Source: Topomyia yanbarensis | Lineage: Eukaryota > Arthropoda > Insecta > Diptera > Culicidae | Reading direction: 5' to 3' | DNA length: 64,000 nucleotides | NCBI RefSeq assembly: GCF_030247195.1 | Contig: NC_080671.1 | Span: 94,685,870-94,749,869, forward strand | Program-made: the position numbers and the translations under genes | The notes under the pieces: generated by a model | Seen by the model: the letters and a program-made list of their open reading frames with translations, nothing else | What the model was told of the DNA's origin: nothing | Databases searched by the model: none | In this document: piece after piece, positions 10,481 through 22,500 of the stretch | Position numbering within the stretch: the first letter of the stretch is position 1 | Layout: each line of letters starts with the position of its first letter

Positions 10481-11115
10481 TATCCTCTCTAGTGCAACGA
10501 AAAACATTTATACAGGATCAGTTACGTGAATCAATGCGTTTTCGAGTTGCATGATTAAGTAATCGCGTCGACTAACAATCGGACCACTATATGAAAGTAA
10601 AAAAGCTAATACTTTTAATATGTTATGATGTTGTTATTTAAGGTGGAAATAATCCCACAAATATCGCAAAGTTTCAAATATCTTTTTAAATTCAACAGAT
10701 AGGAAGTAACTTTGTTCGGCAAAATATGTGATTAGATACCACAAACAACTTTGTAGAAGATTTCAAGAAGGTTGGAGAATGTCTAAAAAAGTTATGAAAA
10801 AACTAATTTTATGGGTCTTCCATATGAAATGTTCTGTAAGTTTTAAACCGTTAAAGCTAGATATATTATGTCTTCAGCAATTTCTTTTGTAGTAACATTT
10901 TCTATAACTTTGCCGAAGACATCAAGTTTCTATCTTAACTAGTTCAGGAAATGAATTTCATACATCACTTACATGTGAATTAATCATTTAACAATATTCT
11001 CCTGTGGATGCGCAATCATAAGGGCAACAACTTCTCCGAACAAACTATACTTCTAAAGTTAACGGTTTAGACGCTATTAATTTTGAGCACGAAATCGACG
11101 TTTTGAAACACTGTG

Positions 11116-11479
11116 CACCGTTTCAAAAATCTTCACGAAAATCAATCAATAGTACTCTACTAATGCCCCGTATACAATGATTCATTTCATGATAAAATTT
11201 CCAATGGTTTGCGAAAAAACTTCTTTTTTCGTTTTGCAATATGGCCGCTTTTTCAGGCGTTCTCAGTTGAACCTTAAGGGAGAACTGTCTTTAGACCTTT
11301 CAAAAAAATCTTTCTTTTATTCTTTTTATATAATTTAGTATAATCCTAGAATAGTATATACAGGGTGTTTGGTTCATGATTAAGAACCTCTCGAGGGATG
11401 ATTGACTGTAATATTTGGAGAAAAAAATCGTTCTACACATACTATCAAATCTCAACCGTTACAGAGTTATTGAACTTTT
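11116..11479. other. Intron and repeat boundary
   Basis: It holds a short ACAGGGTGTTTGGTTCATG motif near 11360 that looks like the end of an interspersed element whose other end I could not find. Otherwise A/T-rich without features. Confidence 0.3.
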
Positions 11480-12800
11480 TGTGTAAAAAACTTATTTATC
11501 TTAAATTACCTCTAACTCGAAAAGTATACTTCGTATTTTTAATCTTTTAGTTCCATTGGAAAGGTGAGAAAATTTTCTATTAAATGGTATTCTCATATCT
11601 TTCAGTTAATAAGTTTTAATTACTATTAAGTTGTAAAGTGGTTAAAAGTTGGCGTTTTTGATGAGGTTTTTATTAATTTTCTCAAAATAATAAATTGATT
11701 ATAGCGATTTCTATTAACCAAAAGTTGGGTTTTAGGACGATTCATAATTAGTTCTTCAACATTATATTCCTATCTAAAATACTCTAATCTAAAAAAATAT
11801 GCTTTATATCGTTATTTCCAAGGATTCATTGGAAAGCTGAGAAAAGTTCCTATCGACGTATGTACAAATTTTCTTTAGTTAAGTGTACTGAATGACTTTT
11901 TGCTGGTAAAATATCTCAAAATTAGCGTTTTTTGGAGAGTTTTGTAATTATTTTAATTATTATTTAACTAAATTTATCGTTACTGTTGTTCATTTGGTGT
12001 CCCTTAACATTCTTTGTAACTTGTTGTTTGACACTTTATCATTATCACTTTTCATTTCGATGCAATTTAATAGTTAACATAGCCTGACCTCACCACCAAT
12101 GGAGTGGGTTCGAAATCGTTGTTTTTGCATATGAAGTGAGGTGATAAACTGATTTTGCTTCGAAATTTAAACAGATAATTTAATGGAGTCAAAGAAAGAA
12201 TTGTAGAACTTGCTGAGATACATTATTTTGATGATATTAATGGTGATGTTTATTATTTACTTTTTTAAGTAAATTAACGAAAATGCTGAAAATATCATAA
12301 ATTTTAAACTAATTTACTTCTAAAAGAATATTAAATGCACTTAACTGAAAGCAATTAATGCATCTTTCTCTGCAAAATTTTTCTGGCTTTCGAATAAAAA
12401 TAAGAAAAGATACAAAAAGTGCCATACTTTTTCAATAAGAGCTACTATTAGTGAAAATGAGATAAAAATATCAAAGCTCAATGACGCAAACACATAAAAA
12501 CAAGAAGAGATAAGTGTATAGTGTCAAAGAACAAATTATGCAGCTCTTCAAGACTAACAATCTGAATTATTAAAATGGTGATGTTAACTATTAAGATTTT
12601 CATGAAATGAACAAAAATTCGATCAAAATTGGTAAATTTTAAATAAATTACTGTGAAAAGGTTACTTATCCTAATTAACTGAAACATGTGAGGACATTAT
12701 TCAATGAAAAATTTTCTCACCTATTCAATGGATTTAAAAGATTTGAAATACAAAGTATACTTCTTAAGTTAGAGCTATTTTAAGACACCTAAATTTTTAA
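11480..12800. repeat. Diverged long inverted repeat
   Basis: The left arm (about 11490-11910) and right arm (about 12300-12790) are inverted relatives. AAAGTATACTTCGTATTT near 11519 pairs with AAATACAAAGTATACTT near 12750. GGTGAGAAAATTTTCTATTA pairs with AAAAATTTTCTCACCTATTC near 12707. Each arm appears to hold two related sub-units ending in TTTCAGTTAAT-like sequence. The centre has a small GC-richer hairpin (about 12080-12150). Old, non-coding, superfamily unknown. Confidence 0.5.
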
Positions 12801-12829
12801 CACAAAAATTTCAATAAGGTGAAGAAAAA

Positions 12830-13265
12830 TTACGAATATCATAATAAAACGGCTGATGTCGTGAACATCAATCACATGACTCCACATGTCAAATTTGAAA
12901 GAATAAAATATGATAACGCACAAATAAATTACGAAAATCGTGACTAAGATCCTAAAATCTAAAACATAAATCATACTATTTATAACAAAAATATCAAAAC
13001 ATATGACTAAGGTCCTACAATCATGAACATAAATCACTCTACTCGTGACTAAAATATCACGATAACCTGAATGGAAATGATGAGAATTGTGACGAAGGTC
13101 CTGAAATCATGAATATAAATAACATTACTCACACAAAAATCGTGACTAGTATACTAAGATCATGAACATGAATCACTACACTCCAGACTAAAATACCACG
13201 AAATGGAAATTACGAAAATCGTGACTAAGATCCTTCAATCATGAACATAAATCACGCTACTCTGA
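12830..13265. repeat. Degenerate A/T-rich minisatellite
   Basis: Imperfect units built from AAAATCGTGACTAAGATCCT and ATCATGAACATAAATCAC recur near 12860, 12950, 13020, 13105, 13160 and 13240 at irregular 55-100 bp spacing. There is no coding content. Confidence 0.55.
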
Positions 13266-13979
13266 CTTGCTAGGAGTAAAAAATTAATGATTTGATTAGA
13301 AGTCATGAGGTTGTCTTCAAATTTCGTCAATATGAAATCGATTTTTTGATTTATTGTCATGTCTTCGCAACTGCTGGGTAATTATCAAAAGTAAATAGAA
13401 AGAAAAAGAAAATTTCTTAACCTTCTATTTAGGGTTGCCACACTAGTTTTTTGAGACCTTCACTTCAATGAATCAACGGATTATTTGCTCCTCACAAAGA
13501 TTCTTGAAAAACACTGAAGTGTTATTTTACGCCCCGCGTGTGTTTACTGTAGAGCAGAGCACAGTTCGCTTGGGTTATCCTTCACAGCGGGAGTGGCTGA
13601 TGCTTTTTGATTTTTTGCTTATATTCAAGGATGTGAAGTACTGCCCCCCATAAATCAACAAAACTCTTCACAAATGCGAAAAAATACACCTAAATGCTCT
13701 ACCACAACATTACACTCTGCGGTGAATGTGAATAATATATGATATATTTTGTGCTACGAACAACATAAGAAATAAAACAAAAAAAAAAAAAAAATGTTGT
13801 TAAAATTTCGTTGTTCAATTTTTTTAAGCACTGTTTTTGAGCGACTTAGTGGAATGTTATATTAAACACTTTTCTTTTTTGATGTCTTTCGCATATTGAT
13901 ACAAACACTGATGAAGGCATATTGATACAAACACTGATGAAGGCTGCAAGTCGTGGTATATCGGCAATTTCAACATTCT
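13266..13979. other. Intron with a 25-bp duplication and poly(A) run
   Basis: Around 13891-13943 the unit GCATATTGATACAAACACTG plus GATGAAG-type sequence occurs twice in tandem. A 16-base A run lies near 13780. No gene is seen. Confidence 0.4.
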
Positions 13980-15235
13980 GCTTTTTTTTTATCTATTTCC
14001 ATTGTTGCCATATTTTTATTTTATCCTGCTTTTCACGCTGTTTATTTTTGCATTTTTATCCATACCACTTACCTTAATTTATAGTCATTGCTGAGTTTTT
14101 CCATTTTATTTGCAATTTTTTCATTCTATTTTATTTTTTCTGTTGTTTCATATTTTAATACCCTGCTTTTTCCTTTTTTTTATTTGTCATTCCATCAAAC
14201 TTTTAAAATTAGTCTATTTTAATTTATTTTTTTATTTTTTACACATGTTCCTTAATCTTTCATTTTGTTCATTTTTGTTATTCTTCATTTTTCCATATAA
14301 CCAATTTTGAAAGTACTTTTTTCTGTTGGCCATTTTCCAATAGATTTGTTTTTCCATTTTTTTTATTTTTCTAGAAAACATTAGATTTATTTTTTTGCCA
14401 TTGTGCGCATTTTTCTTCGTTTTACATTTAGGCTGTTGTTTGAATTTCTGTCAAGTTTCAAATCTTATATTGTTTCCATTCTTTAAATGATCTAATCTAT
14501 TTGTTCAATTTCTTCTTGCTATTTTTTTCAATTTTGTGTTTTTCTATGGTATACCATTTTAGTTTTATACTATTTTTTGTTTTCCATTTTGTCCGTTTTT
14601 GTTCAATTCATTTTTTTAATTTCTTCGTGTTTATTTTATTTTTGTCTTTTATATCTATTACTCTGCCTTTATGTATTCTTAACGTTTTATTCACTTTTAT
14701 ATTGCTTTAAATATTTCTTGTTTTTAATGTTGAATATAATTTATTATTTTCGAGCTTTTCAGTTTTATGCATTTTTATTTTATATCAATGTTCGTATTTT
14801 TTTAGTTGTTTTTTTTTCATTTTCATTGCTTCGCAAAAATTTTCAACATCTGCCGATTTTTTTTATAATTTTCAACATTTGTTCAACAATATTCGACTTC
14901 TTTAATCTTTGCAATTTGATTGTTCAGTTTCCTGTTTTCTTTAAACGATTCTTACAGGTTTTGTTTTGGTTTTTGTTTTCGATTATACATTTTTTGACAA
15001 TTGACTTTAATTTGTTTAAGTGGTTGATTTTGCGATTTTTAGTTTTTCTGTACACACTTTCAATATAAAGTTTTCCCTTTATTTTGTTTTTTGTGCAATT
15101 GAAAATAGGGAATTTTTGATTTTTTTTTGTTTAGATAATGTTTATAATTTTTGCAATTATGTACTACATTTTCAATCTTTCCATTTCTTTACTTTTACTA
15201 ATACTATTGACGAAAAATTACTCTTCAAAGTCGCC
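13980..15235. repeat. 1.25 kb T-rich strand-asymmetric tract
   Basis: The + strand is almost purely T-rich, with recurring TTTTCATTTT, TTTGTTCAATT and TTTTATTTTT words suggesting a very decayed short tandem repeat. The long Phe/Leu/Ile-rich open frames here (for example 14577-15068) follow from the composition, not from a protein. A comparable A-rich tract lies at 56200-57160. Confidence 0.55.
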
Positions 15236-16740
15236 CAAACGTACGAAGACATATTCAAAATACTATAGAGTAGTACCAGCCCTCCGTTTTTACCGTCATT
15301 GGCACTACAAACAACTAGAGCAAAAAACTGGTACATAACAATATAATTTCAGTGTAATATAGGTACATAATATCAGTAAGTACAATGGATTTCAAACTTT
15401 AACTTTGTGATGCACGGGCAATATACAGTGGTAGGGGCCCGTACGTTGGACCGCCCGGGCCCGTATTTTCTATCTACGGCCCTGTCGACACGAAATAGAT
15501 TTTTGGAAACAAAAATAGTTTCATGAATACGAGGTTTATTATTAATAATTTCAGGAACTTGGTCATGGTTTTCGTAAATCCTTCAGTTCACGAAATCACG
15601 ATCTTGTTTTCATGAATTTATGAACGGATTTTTTTCCGTGTAGTAGCTCGTAAGAACAATAATCCAACAAGAGCATCCGATAATATCACTTTTGTAGTTC
15701 TTTTGTAAATCCAAAGGATTGTGAAAATTATGGGAGCAATTGGTAGCTTCTCAGATTTCCGCACAACGTTAAAAGTTGCGTGACAAGTAGTATTGAAAAT
15801 TGTACTTTCTTGCACCTCCAGTCATACAGACTGCCCATTCCCAAAAAATAAATAACCAATACCATAAAGGAATAGTTCGGAATAGGGTTAACAACTTTGC
15901 CGAAAGCCGTAACTTGCTAGGGTTTTTTTATAAAAAATGTCATTAGATTTCCAGATGGAAGGGTTCAATTAATCACAGAAACTTAATAATTCTGTCAACA
16001 CTGTCAATGTACCACCAACACCTACTTTTCAATCTATTTCTTCAATCTTCAATTCAGAACCTGTACGTCGCATAGGCTTATAATCTTCGCAAGAATTTAT
16101 CAGAATATTTTTTACATTCAAATAAAGATAGTTGGGAAATCAGAAAGAACGATTCAATTCACTTAACAGTGAGATCGAACTATTCCGATACTATCCATCA
16201 CAAGTGTTATTTGAATTTGCTCAATCAATTGCCAAGGTCTAGTGGTAGAGATCTCATGAATAAATTGTTATTTGTGTGAAATCTAATAAAGAAACATTTT
16301 TTAAATCAGCAGAAGCACTGACCAGTAACCTTGTAATGGTCAAAAGTTCATTCGGAATCATGCAAAGTGTAAATGTTTTGCGAATAAATTATCCTTCCGA
16401 CTAATATTTAAGAAGGAACCTGAAACAATTCACAGACTAATAATTCTTATACAAAGCTTCAACTACTTATACAGACACAGAAAATCCTTTTTGATCGGGA
16501 TTCGAAGTGATTACTGCTTTATTACGTGTCTTGTTTCTATCATCAGCTAATGACAATTAAATGCAATAAAAATGTGATAAATTATCTTAAAATGGTTTAA
16601 TCTCACTATTAGGTGCATTGAGTCGGATTTTAGATATTTAGGATATTTTTAGATTAAAACGAAGGTTTAATAAATTATCGACACATTTTGAACAAACTCA
16701 CATCAAAAGGAACTCATCTTTAATGGAAGACTAAAAAGGA
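15236..16740. other. Intron sequence with minor repeat scraps
   Basis: A GC-rich GGGGCCCGTACGTTGG segment near 15433 resembles the end of a hAT-type element but has no matching partner. CACGAAATCACGATC near 15590 and TTTTTTTCCGTGTAG near 15630 look like element edges. Nothing else is recognised. Confidence 0.3.
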
Positions 16741-17739
16741 TCCAAACCAATTTATCATTCAACGTGTCACTTTAACAAAATACCCGGCAAACATACCCAA
16801 CCGAAAACTGTCCCATCCCTTCCCGCGAACGTCCCGCTTGGGTGAACGGTATAATGCCTTTAAAAGTTTACTTGTGGTTATCCTTTTCGACCCCAACGCA
16901 CCACCCAACAACGGGAGGATAATTCTCCCACGGTGCTGGTGCGTGACAAAAAAAAAAGAGATTAAAATTCTAGAAAGCAAGCTTAACCGTGGGTCATTTC
17001 GACACGACACGATCGGAGAGTTCAGGCCGAACCGTCATATAAATCGTGCTTACCAACAAGCAGTAAATCATCAGGATCAGAAGAGGACGAAGAGAAAAAA
17101 AAAATAGTCTAGCAATGATGATGATGCGTGTGATTTTCTTTTTCGCTGACAAGCGCTATCACACAAACGCCACAATAGGGCGTTGGTTGGTTGGTGGCCT
17201 GGCCCACCGACCGCAAGCCGGTCGGATAGCAACAAGCAAAGCAAGCTTTGCTGTGTCGACCGCATCGAGATGTAATCAGATGTGTGTCTTTTTTACGACG
17301 AGCCCAGAAGCCAACCGCGATTTACTGCTGGATGCTTTGTTTTTTTATTTAGATCTACGGAAAGGGGCTGTGAAGCGGAACGCCTTCTGCGTTTTTTTTC
17401 ACGTGGATACTGTCGATCGCGGGTGTGTGATGGGATTTTATTAAGGTCGGATATGTTATGAGAATGGTTTGATGGCACAATTGAAGCATATATTTATGTT
17501 CAATGATTAATTTGTTGCCAGTACTAAAATCTCATTTTAAGCGCTCGTGATACAAGACGATGCGGAAATAAAAATAATGGATATATAGATGAGATCGCGA
17601 TCAATATAAACGGATATAGAACGATTTCGTTTGATTTGCTGATTGTCAGCATAAACTTAATTCCAAAAATCTAATTGCGCATTGAAAATGATAAAATATG
17701 TGATCTATCATAAATGAAATGAACAACTGATGTAACGCC
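16741..17739. other. Balanced-composition intron segment, no gene recognised
   Basis: This is GC-richer than its surroundings, with a GGGAGGATAATTCTCCC hairpin near 16912. Open frames of up to 109 codons on both strands lack motifs. It may be ancestral unique intron; a conserved regulatory element cannot be excluded or shown. Confidence 0.3.
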
Positions 17740-18410
17740 GGTTGTACTTAGGGGGACCCATGGCTACAAAAACCGTGGGGGTCGATCCTGAGAAATCGAA
17801 GGAGGACCCCCTCGATTTCTCAGAAAATCGTAAGACTTTCTGACTGTCGTACATATGCGTGGAAGTGCCATTCTAAAAGATTAATTTTGACAGATGATTC
17901 TCATTCTGCAGTTTATTTTAGAAAGCGTAAGCAACGTGTTTAGTTATTTTTGCCTTCATCAAAACAAAAATCATTATGATGGTAAAACCAAATAAAACGT
18001 AAAGTTGCAAATAAAAGTGAAAAAAAGATCAAGTAAGTGTTTCGGAAAGTAAAAGGTTCTTAACTTATGAAATGATTTTTGTTTGGGTGATAACAGTGAT
18101 ATTTTCAAGACGCTCACCACTTTTGTGCGAAATGAGCGTACGGGGTCATTCGGACCCCCTATTCCATCAACCACCGTTCAGCGGCTTGCGGCTGCGAACA
18201 CGATTGCACACACCACAGCAAAGAAAATACATGATGCGACAATAGATAGCTGTGATTACCCAGATTAACTTTTTTAATACAATTTATTTAATTTTTTGCA
18301 CCTTCAGGAGTTTTTTCTAATAAAGAAGCTGAGGATTCAAACTAACAATTAGGACCATCGATCGATAAATTCTTTCACATCTATCCACCTTAAAGGGCGA
18401 TTTGCTTAGC
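17740..18410 (+). repeat. Interspersed repeat R2, copy A, with conserved peptide segment
   Basis: It shares sequence with the minus strand of 32130-32620. The best-conserved part (about 18110-18268) is open and encodes a segment containing TTVQRLAAANTIAHTTAKK followed by CDYPD. The 3' flank with CTTTCACATCTATCCACC is also shared. A perfect 12-bp stem (17788-17799 with 17812-17823, CTGAGAAATCGA) lies upstream. The peptide is not one I recognise; it may be a transposase or gag remnant, or a captured host exon. Confidence 0.5.
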
Positions 18411-20069
18411 TAAGTCCGAATAGCTTCGGGTTTCCCTATACTTAACTTTGTACATTCGGTCGAATCAGAATTAGCACTGGTTCTCTTTTACTTCTATGTC
18501 AAAACACGCACGAATCATTCGTACTGTGACTACCGGGTCTTCTGGATGTATTACCATTGCCGTGCACGGGAGAATGCAGGACAAAATAAAACGCCAAAAT
18601 TCGAAAAGAAAAGATGTTTTACCATAGTAAATATACTCGTCACTCTGTTGTGATATCTTATGACAAACGCCATTTAGAGGTGAGTTAGGTATGCCATATT
18701 ACTTGATTTAATAATCACTACAAAGTGACTTTTTAAGAGTTTTGAAATTCGGCCTGGCTACTGTGATATAGCGAAACATGCTTTTGATAAACGCCAAATT
18801 CTTGATTGTATGTGCCATCTTGTTACATAAAAACCAGCCAAAATGTTTATGCCACGTGACAGTTCTGTAAACGGTTGTCCACTCGGAAAAAATCTGAACG
18901 ATACCGATAACAGCTATAAAATTAGCATTTCCCAATGTAGTAAATTTCAACAAGTTCCACATACTACAACGTACAAGCTTAAATCATCAGTGACACGCGA
19001 CTCCGCTGTATCACTGTCAACACAATCTAATTCAAAACGATGCTTCCCGACACAATTCTTTTTCACCCATGACATGACTAACAGCTTCCACGCCCGTCAC
19101 GACAAGATTAATTTTTGATCATGTGTTCCCGTAGCCTAGCCAATTCTGCCGTCGTCGGGGGGTATGGAACAGGGAGGGTGTTGGGTGCTGTCCGGTATCT
19201 ATGTTGATATTAACATGCATACGTACCACGTGCTGGCAAACCACAAGTGGCCTTATAATGCACAGGACTCTACAGTCCGGTGAGTGATGTCGCCGTTTCC
19301 AGCTAACATCTATCAAGTGTGAAAATGAAGGAAAGGCGGAATATTTGCTCATAATAACGACCAAGCATCCATCCAACTACGGCTGGGTGGGGCAGTGCAT
19401 GCAGGGAGGATAATTGTATCAATGTTCCCTGCTGGGACGCTGATGGGATAGTTGTCAGCGTGAGAAATTACTAATCATCGCACATCTAATGGTTAGAAAC
19501 GATATCGATAACTAGGCAAAGAGGTTGTGATGTTCTACAGTACAGGTCTTTAGATCATGTTGACCGACAGTCGCGTTTTCCCATTAAAGAGTATAGTGGT
19601 AAAAATAATTCGCATATTCTAATTTTATTTTTTTCCTAACGTTCCGAAGTTTCATTTTTTTTACATTTGTTAAAAACTATTCTTAAGACAAACGTACTAT
19701 TAAATGCGTAATTTGTCTACAAGTGACCCAACAATAATTATCATCATTTAAATCTTGATGAGTACTAGCTTTTTGTCTTTTACTGTGATCTTTTATTTTT
19801 CAGTATATTTCATTGGATTGTTTTCTATATTCTTAGCGCCTCTCACAGCTGTGGCGTGACTTTTAAACAAAACTGAAATTATGGGACAATCGAATTGGTT
19901 TGTGATTAGCATAGAATGAGAATACGAAAAGAAAAAGGCAATTTAATTTTGACAGATACTGGTTTTAATGAATGATAAATAAGACTCCTGTAAAGAGGAA
20001 CACGAATCTTTCGAAATGAATCAAGCACTGATGTTTCCCGAGTCTGAATAGAATCTACTCACTGGGATC
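18411..20069. other. Intron sequence, no gene recognised
   Basis: Mixed composition, no TIR, LINE motif or LRR-coding exon seen. Short open frames (18708-18962, 18843-19118, 19119-19376) overlap on opposite strands and look fortuitous. Confidence 0.35.
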
Positions 20070-20270
20070 TTGCTTCGCGATATACTGTGTACGACCAAAC
20101 AACATGCTCAATGTTCTGGTATCCTTCGCCGCCAGTACAATGATTTCATACGGCATATTTAATACGGTAAAGATGCGCATAAAACGTAAAATGATTAGAT
20201 GTGAGCATCACACGAATGAAGTTACGATTTACATCCAACCCTTTGAAGCATGGCTTTGTTGATAGTAGAT
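20070..20270 (-). pseudogene. C-terminal scrap of an I-clade LINE ORF2
   Basis: The minus strand reads a GGEGYQNIEHVVW motif, matching the CDEGYHDIEHVVW zinc-knuckle tail of the I-clade LINE at 36872-42981. Upstream, the sequence corresponding to MRR/H-type residues and a conserved Lys/Trp segment can still be aligned at DNA level to 37920-38010. Only the last part of the ORF survives, with frameshifts. Confidence 0.6.
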
Positions 20271-20289
20271 ATTATTGAGTGTGCCCGAA

Positions 20290-20690
20290 TAGAAATGTAC
20301 AGTAACCAATCCACGATTTACACTGTGACAGTACAGTAATTTTGCAATAATTTACGGTAAGTTTTAGTGTTATGCTACAATACAAACACAATAAACTTGA
20401 ACGTTTTTACAGTAAATTTCAATGTTAAATAGACTTTTACAGTAAAAAGGGGGTGGTTATGTATCATAACATAAAAAAAATCATTTTTCTCCATAAATTT
20501 TTTTCTCAAAAACAGTCAAATTTAATGTGAATTTACCGTATCAGTTTTTTGCTGAACAGTAAAATTTATTGTTACATGAAATTTTATCGTAAATCTATTG
20601 TGAGAACTCCGCATCTAACAATGCTTAAACAGTAATTATTATAGTACTTATTGTTTTATGATTGTTTGTAGGGTAAATGCTATTGTAAAA
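20290..20690. repeat. ACAGTAA-rich repeat segment
   Basis: TTTACAGTAAATTTCAATGTT-like words and their complements occur many times, mostly inverted about a centre near 20480. Probably a MITE related by the ACAGTAA motif; ends are not certain. No coding sequence. Confidence 0.4.
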
Positions 20691-20845
20691 TTCTATCCGG
20701 GTAGCCACCTTCAAAGATCTTCATTGTCGAAAGATAATTGGCAACTAGTAATCGTCCTCTGAGAAGAAGCGCTATAAAATTCATTGAAAACAACGTGTCT
20801 TTCATAGATTTCACTGTCTAGTACCCCAATTTTGGTTAAATTATC

Positions 20846-20846
20846 T

Positions 20847-20890
<44 letters not shown>
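20846..20890 (+). repeat. (TC)n microsatellite
   Basis: An uninterrupted TC dinucleotide run of about 22 units starting after TCTGT and ending in TTAGG. Confidence 0.9.
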
Positions 20891-20891
<1 letters not shown>

Positions 20892-21509
20892 GGTTAAAGA
20901 TTCCTTATCGACTAATGGCCAAATGAAAATATTTAATAAATTACACTGTTATTAAACCGGTTCCAGTTTGAAACTAAAACAATCAACTTAGTGCATGTTC
21001 TGCAGCGTGTATATCAATAGTGAAGAATTACATTTAGGTTGACTACTATAAATCGCCATAGATTATCTCGCAACTTTTTAAAATCAAAACACCAACCGCC
21101 ATGGATTGACGCAACGCACACACACGCATAAAAATTAATTATTTTTTCAAATGCACACTCTGAAGCAGCTCACATGTCGCTCCCTGCAGTACTGGATTAC
21201 AGGCCAAACTCGATTTTCCGTAGTCCTTGAAGCGACATAAACTCGATTATTTGAACAATATTATTACAATATTATTATTATAGCTTAGACCAGCTACTAT
21301 TTAAAAAAAATCTAAATTTTATATTATTTAAAATAATCACGAAACTACGTGAAAATACGGAAATTTAGCATAGTTATCAAAAAACTTTAACTGGCCTTTT
21401 CTCGAAACCATTTTTTTAGAGCTGGCCGGAAATGGAACTTGAGCAAATGATTTTTGATCGCTTTGAAATTTTCACTGTATATTCGAAATTGATTTCTCCA
21501 GCGACGTAC

Positions 21510-21850
21510 GTAGGATTTAACTTTTTTATTTTTTTATTTCTCATATAGACAGGTTATACAATCACTATGAAAATTAGGTTACCCAGAGGGCCGAGTGTTA
21601 TATGCTATTCTATTCAGTTCGTCGAGATCGGAAAAAAGTCTGTATGTGTGTGTGTATGTGTCAAAAATGTAACTCATTTTTCTCAAAGAAGGGTAGACCG
21701 ATTGGCCCAATCTTAGTCTCAAATGAAGGGTACAACCTTCCCATCAGCTGCTATTGAATTTTGTGTCGATTGGAATTCCGGTTCCGGAGTTACAGGTTTA
21801 AGAGTGCGGCCACACAGAAATTTCCCTATGCTTAAGGAATAGGAAGCATA
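21510..21850 (+). repeat. Interspersed repeat R3, first part
   Basis: It begins TTTATTTCTCATATAGACAG, passes through CCCAGAGGGCCGAGTGTTAT and a (TG)n run near 21645, and ends with GGTTCCGGAGTTACAGG. The last motif and its surroundings recur near 28695 and, inverted, near 52490-52560. It looks like a long non-coding family abundant in the genome. Confidence 0.5.
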
Positions 21851-22139
21851 AATTTTCTAACTATAATGTATGCATCGTTTGTTGTAGTTTGGAATTTCAA
21901 CCAAATGTTATATACTTTAGTATTAATTCGAATAGAAAAAAATTCGCTTTAATTAATTAAATTTAATTTTTCTAGTGCATAAGCACATATTAATGGATCG
22001 TTTTACATTTTCTTTTCTTATAGATCGTTTTGTAAATATTCATGAACCATAATTTAACGTTCGATATATGAATCATTTCTAATGTTCATTTTTAAATCTT
22101 CTATAGACCAAGAAAAAATATTTAGCAAACATTTTCATC

Positions 22140-22500
22140 AAATTTATGGAACTTTTTCTAACATTTTATTGCTCCATTTTGTAATACCGTGGAACATTTT
22201 TGTCGATATTATGGAACATTCTATGGATCAATGTCAGTTAATTTATGGTGCAAAATGTATCATTTTATTGAACACCTCCAATATTTTTATGGGGCATTGG
22301 TTGATTTTAATTGCTCTTTTATTACTATTTTAGTGCTCTTTTGCGACTATTTTATGGTTCAATTTTACATATTCTATGGATCAAATCACCCTTTTTTATG
22401 GATCATTCGAACTGTTTTAGGGATTTTCAGTTTTGTTTTATGGAACATGAACAACTTTTTTATGGATCGTTTTTCAATTTTTTATGGATAATTTTTGTTG
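22140..22500 (+). repeat. TTTATGGA minisatellite
   Basis: TTTATGGA(A/T)CA-like words recur about every 20-35 bp (for example 22145, 22208, 22240, 22350, 22375, 22395, 22440, 22460, 22485) on a T-rich background. The overlapping open frames are a by-product. Confidence 0.5.

Larger units (their letters stand above)
8774..11115. mobile_element. Transib-like long foldback element 1 (2342 bp)
   Basis: The left end reads CACAGTGTTTTAAAACGTCG and the right end, complemented, CACAGTGTTTCAAAACGTCG. Both are flanked by the same 5-mer CACCG (8769-8773 and 11116-11120). The arms (about 8774-9520 and 10583-11115) are near-complementary over several hundred bases. RAG-related Transib elements have CAC-type ends and 5-bp GC-rich duplications, so that superfamily is the best fit by inference; no transposase is present. 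A SINE (9219-9381) interrupts the left arm and a pogo-like MITE (10073-10480) sits in the central loop. Confidence 0.7.

Noticed and set aside
14577..15068. 163-codon Phe/Leu-rich membrane-like ORF
   Set aside because: The T-rich tract gives Phe/Leu/Ile codons in every frame; overlapping frames look the same and no start context or motif exists.
16838..17444. Upstream coding exon of the receptor
   Set aside because: Open frames lack Cys-rich cap or LRR pattern and have no matching phase-2 splice sites; left as unassigned intron.
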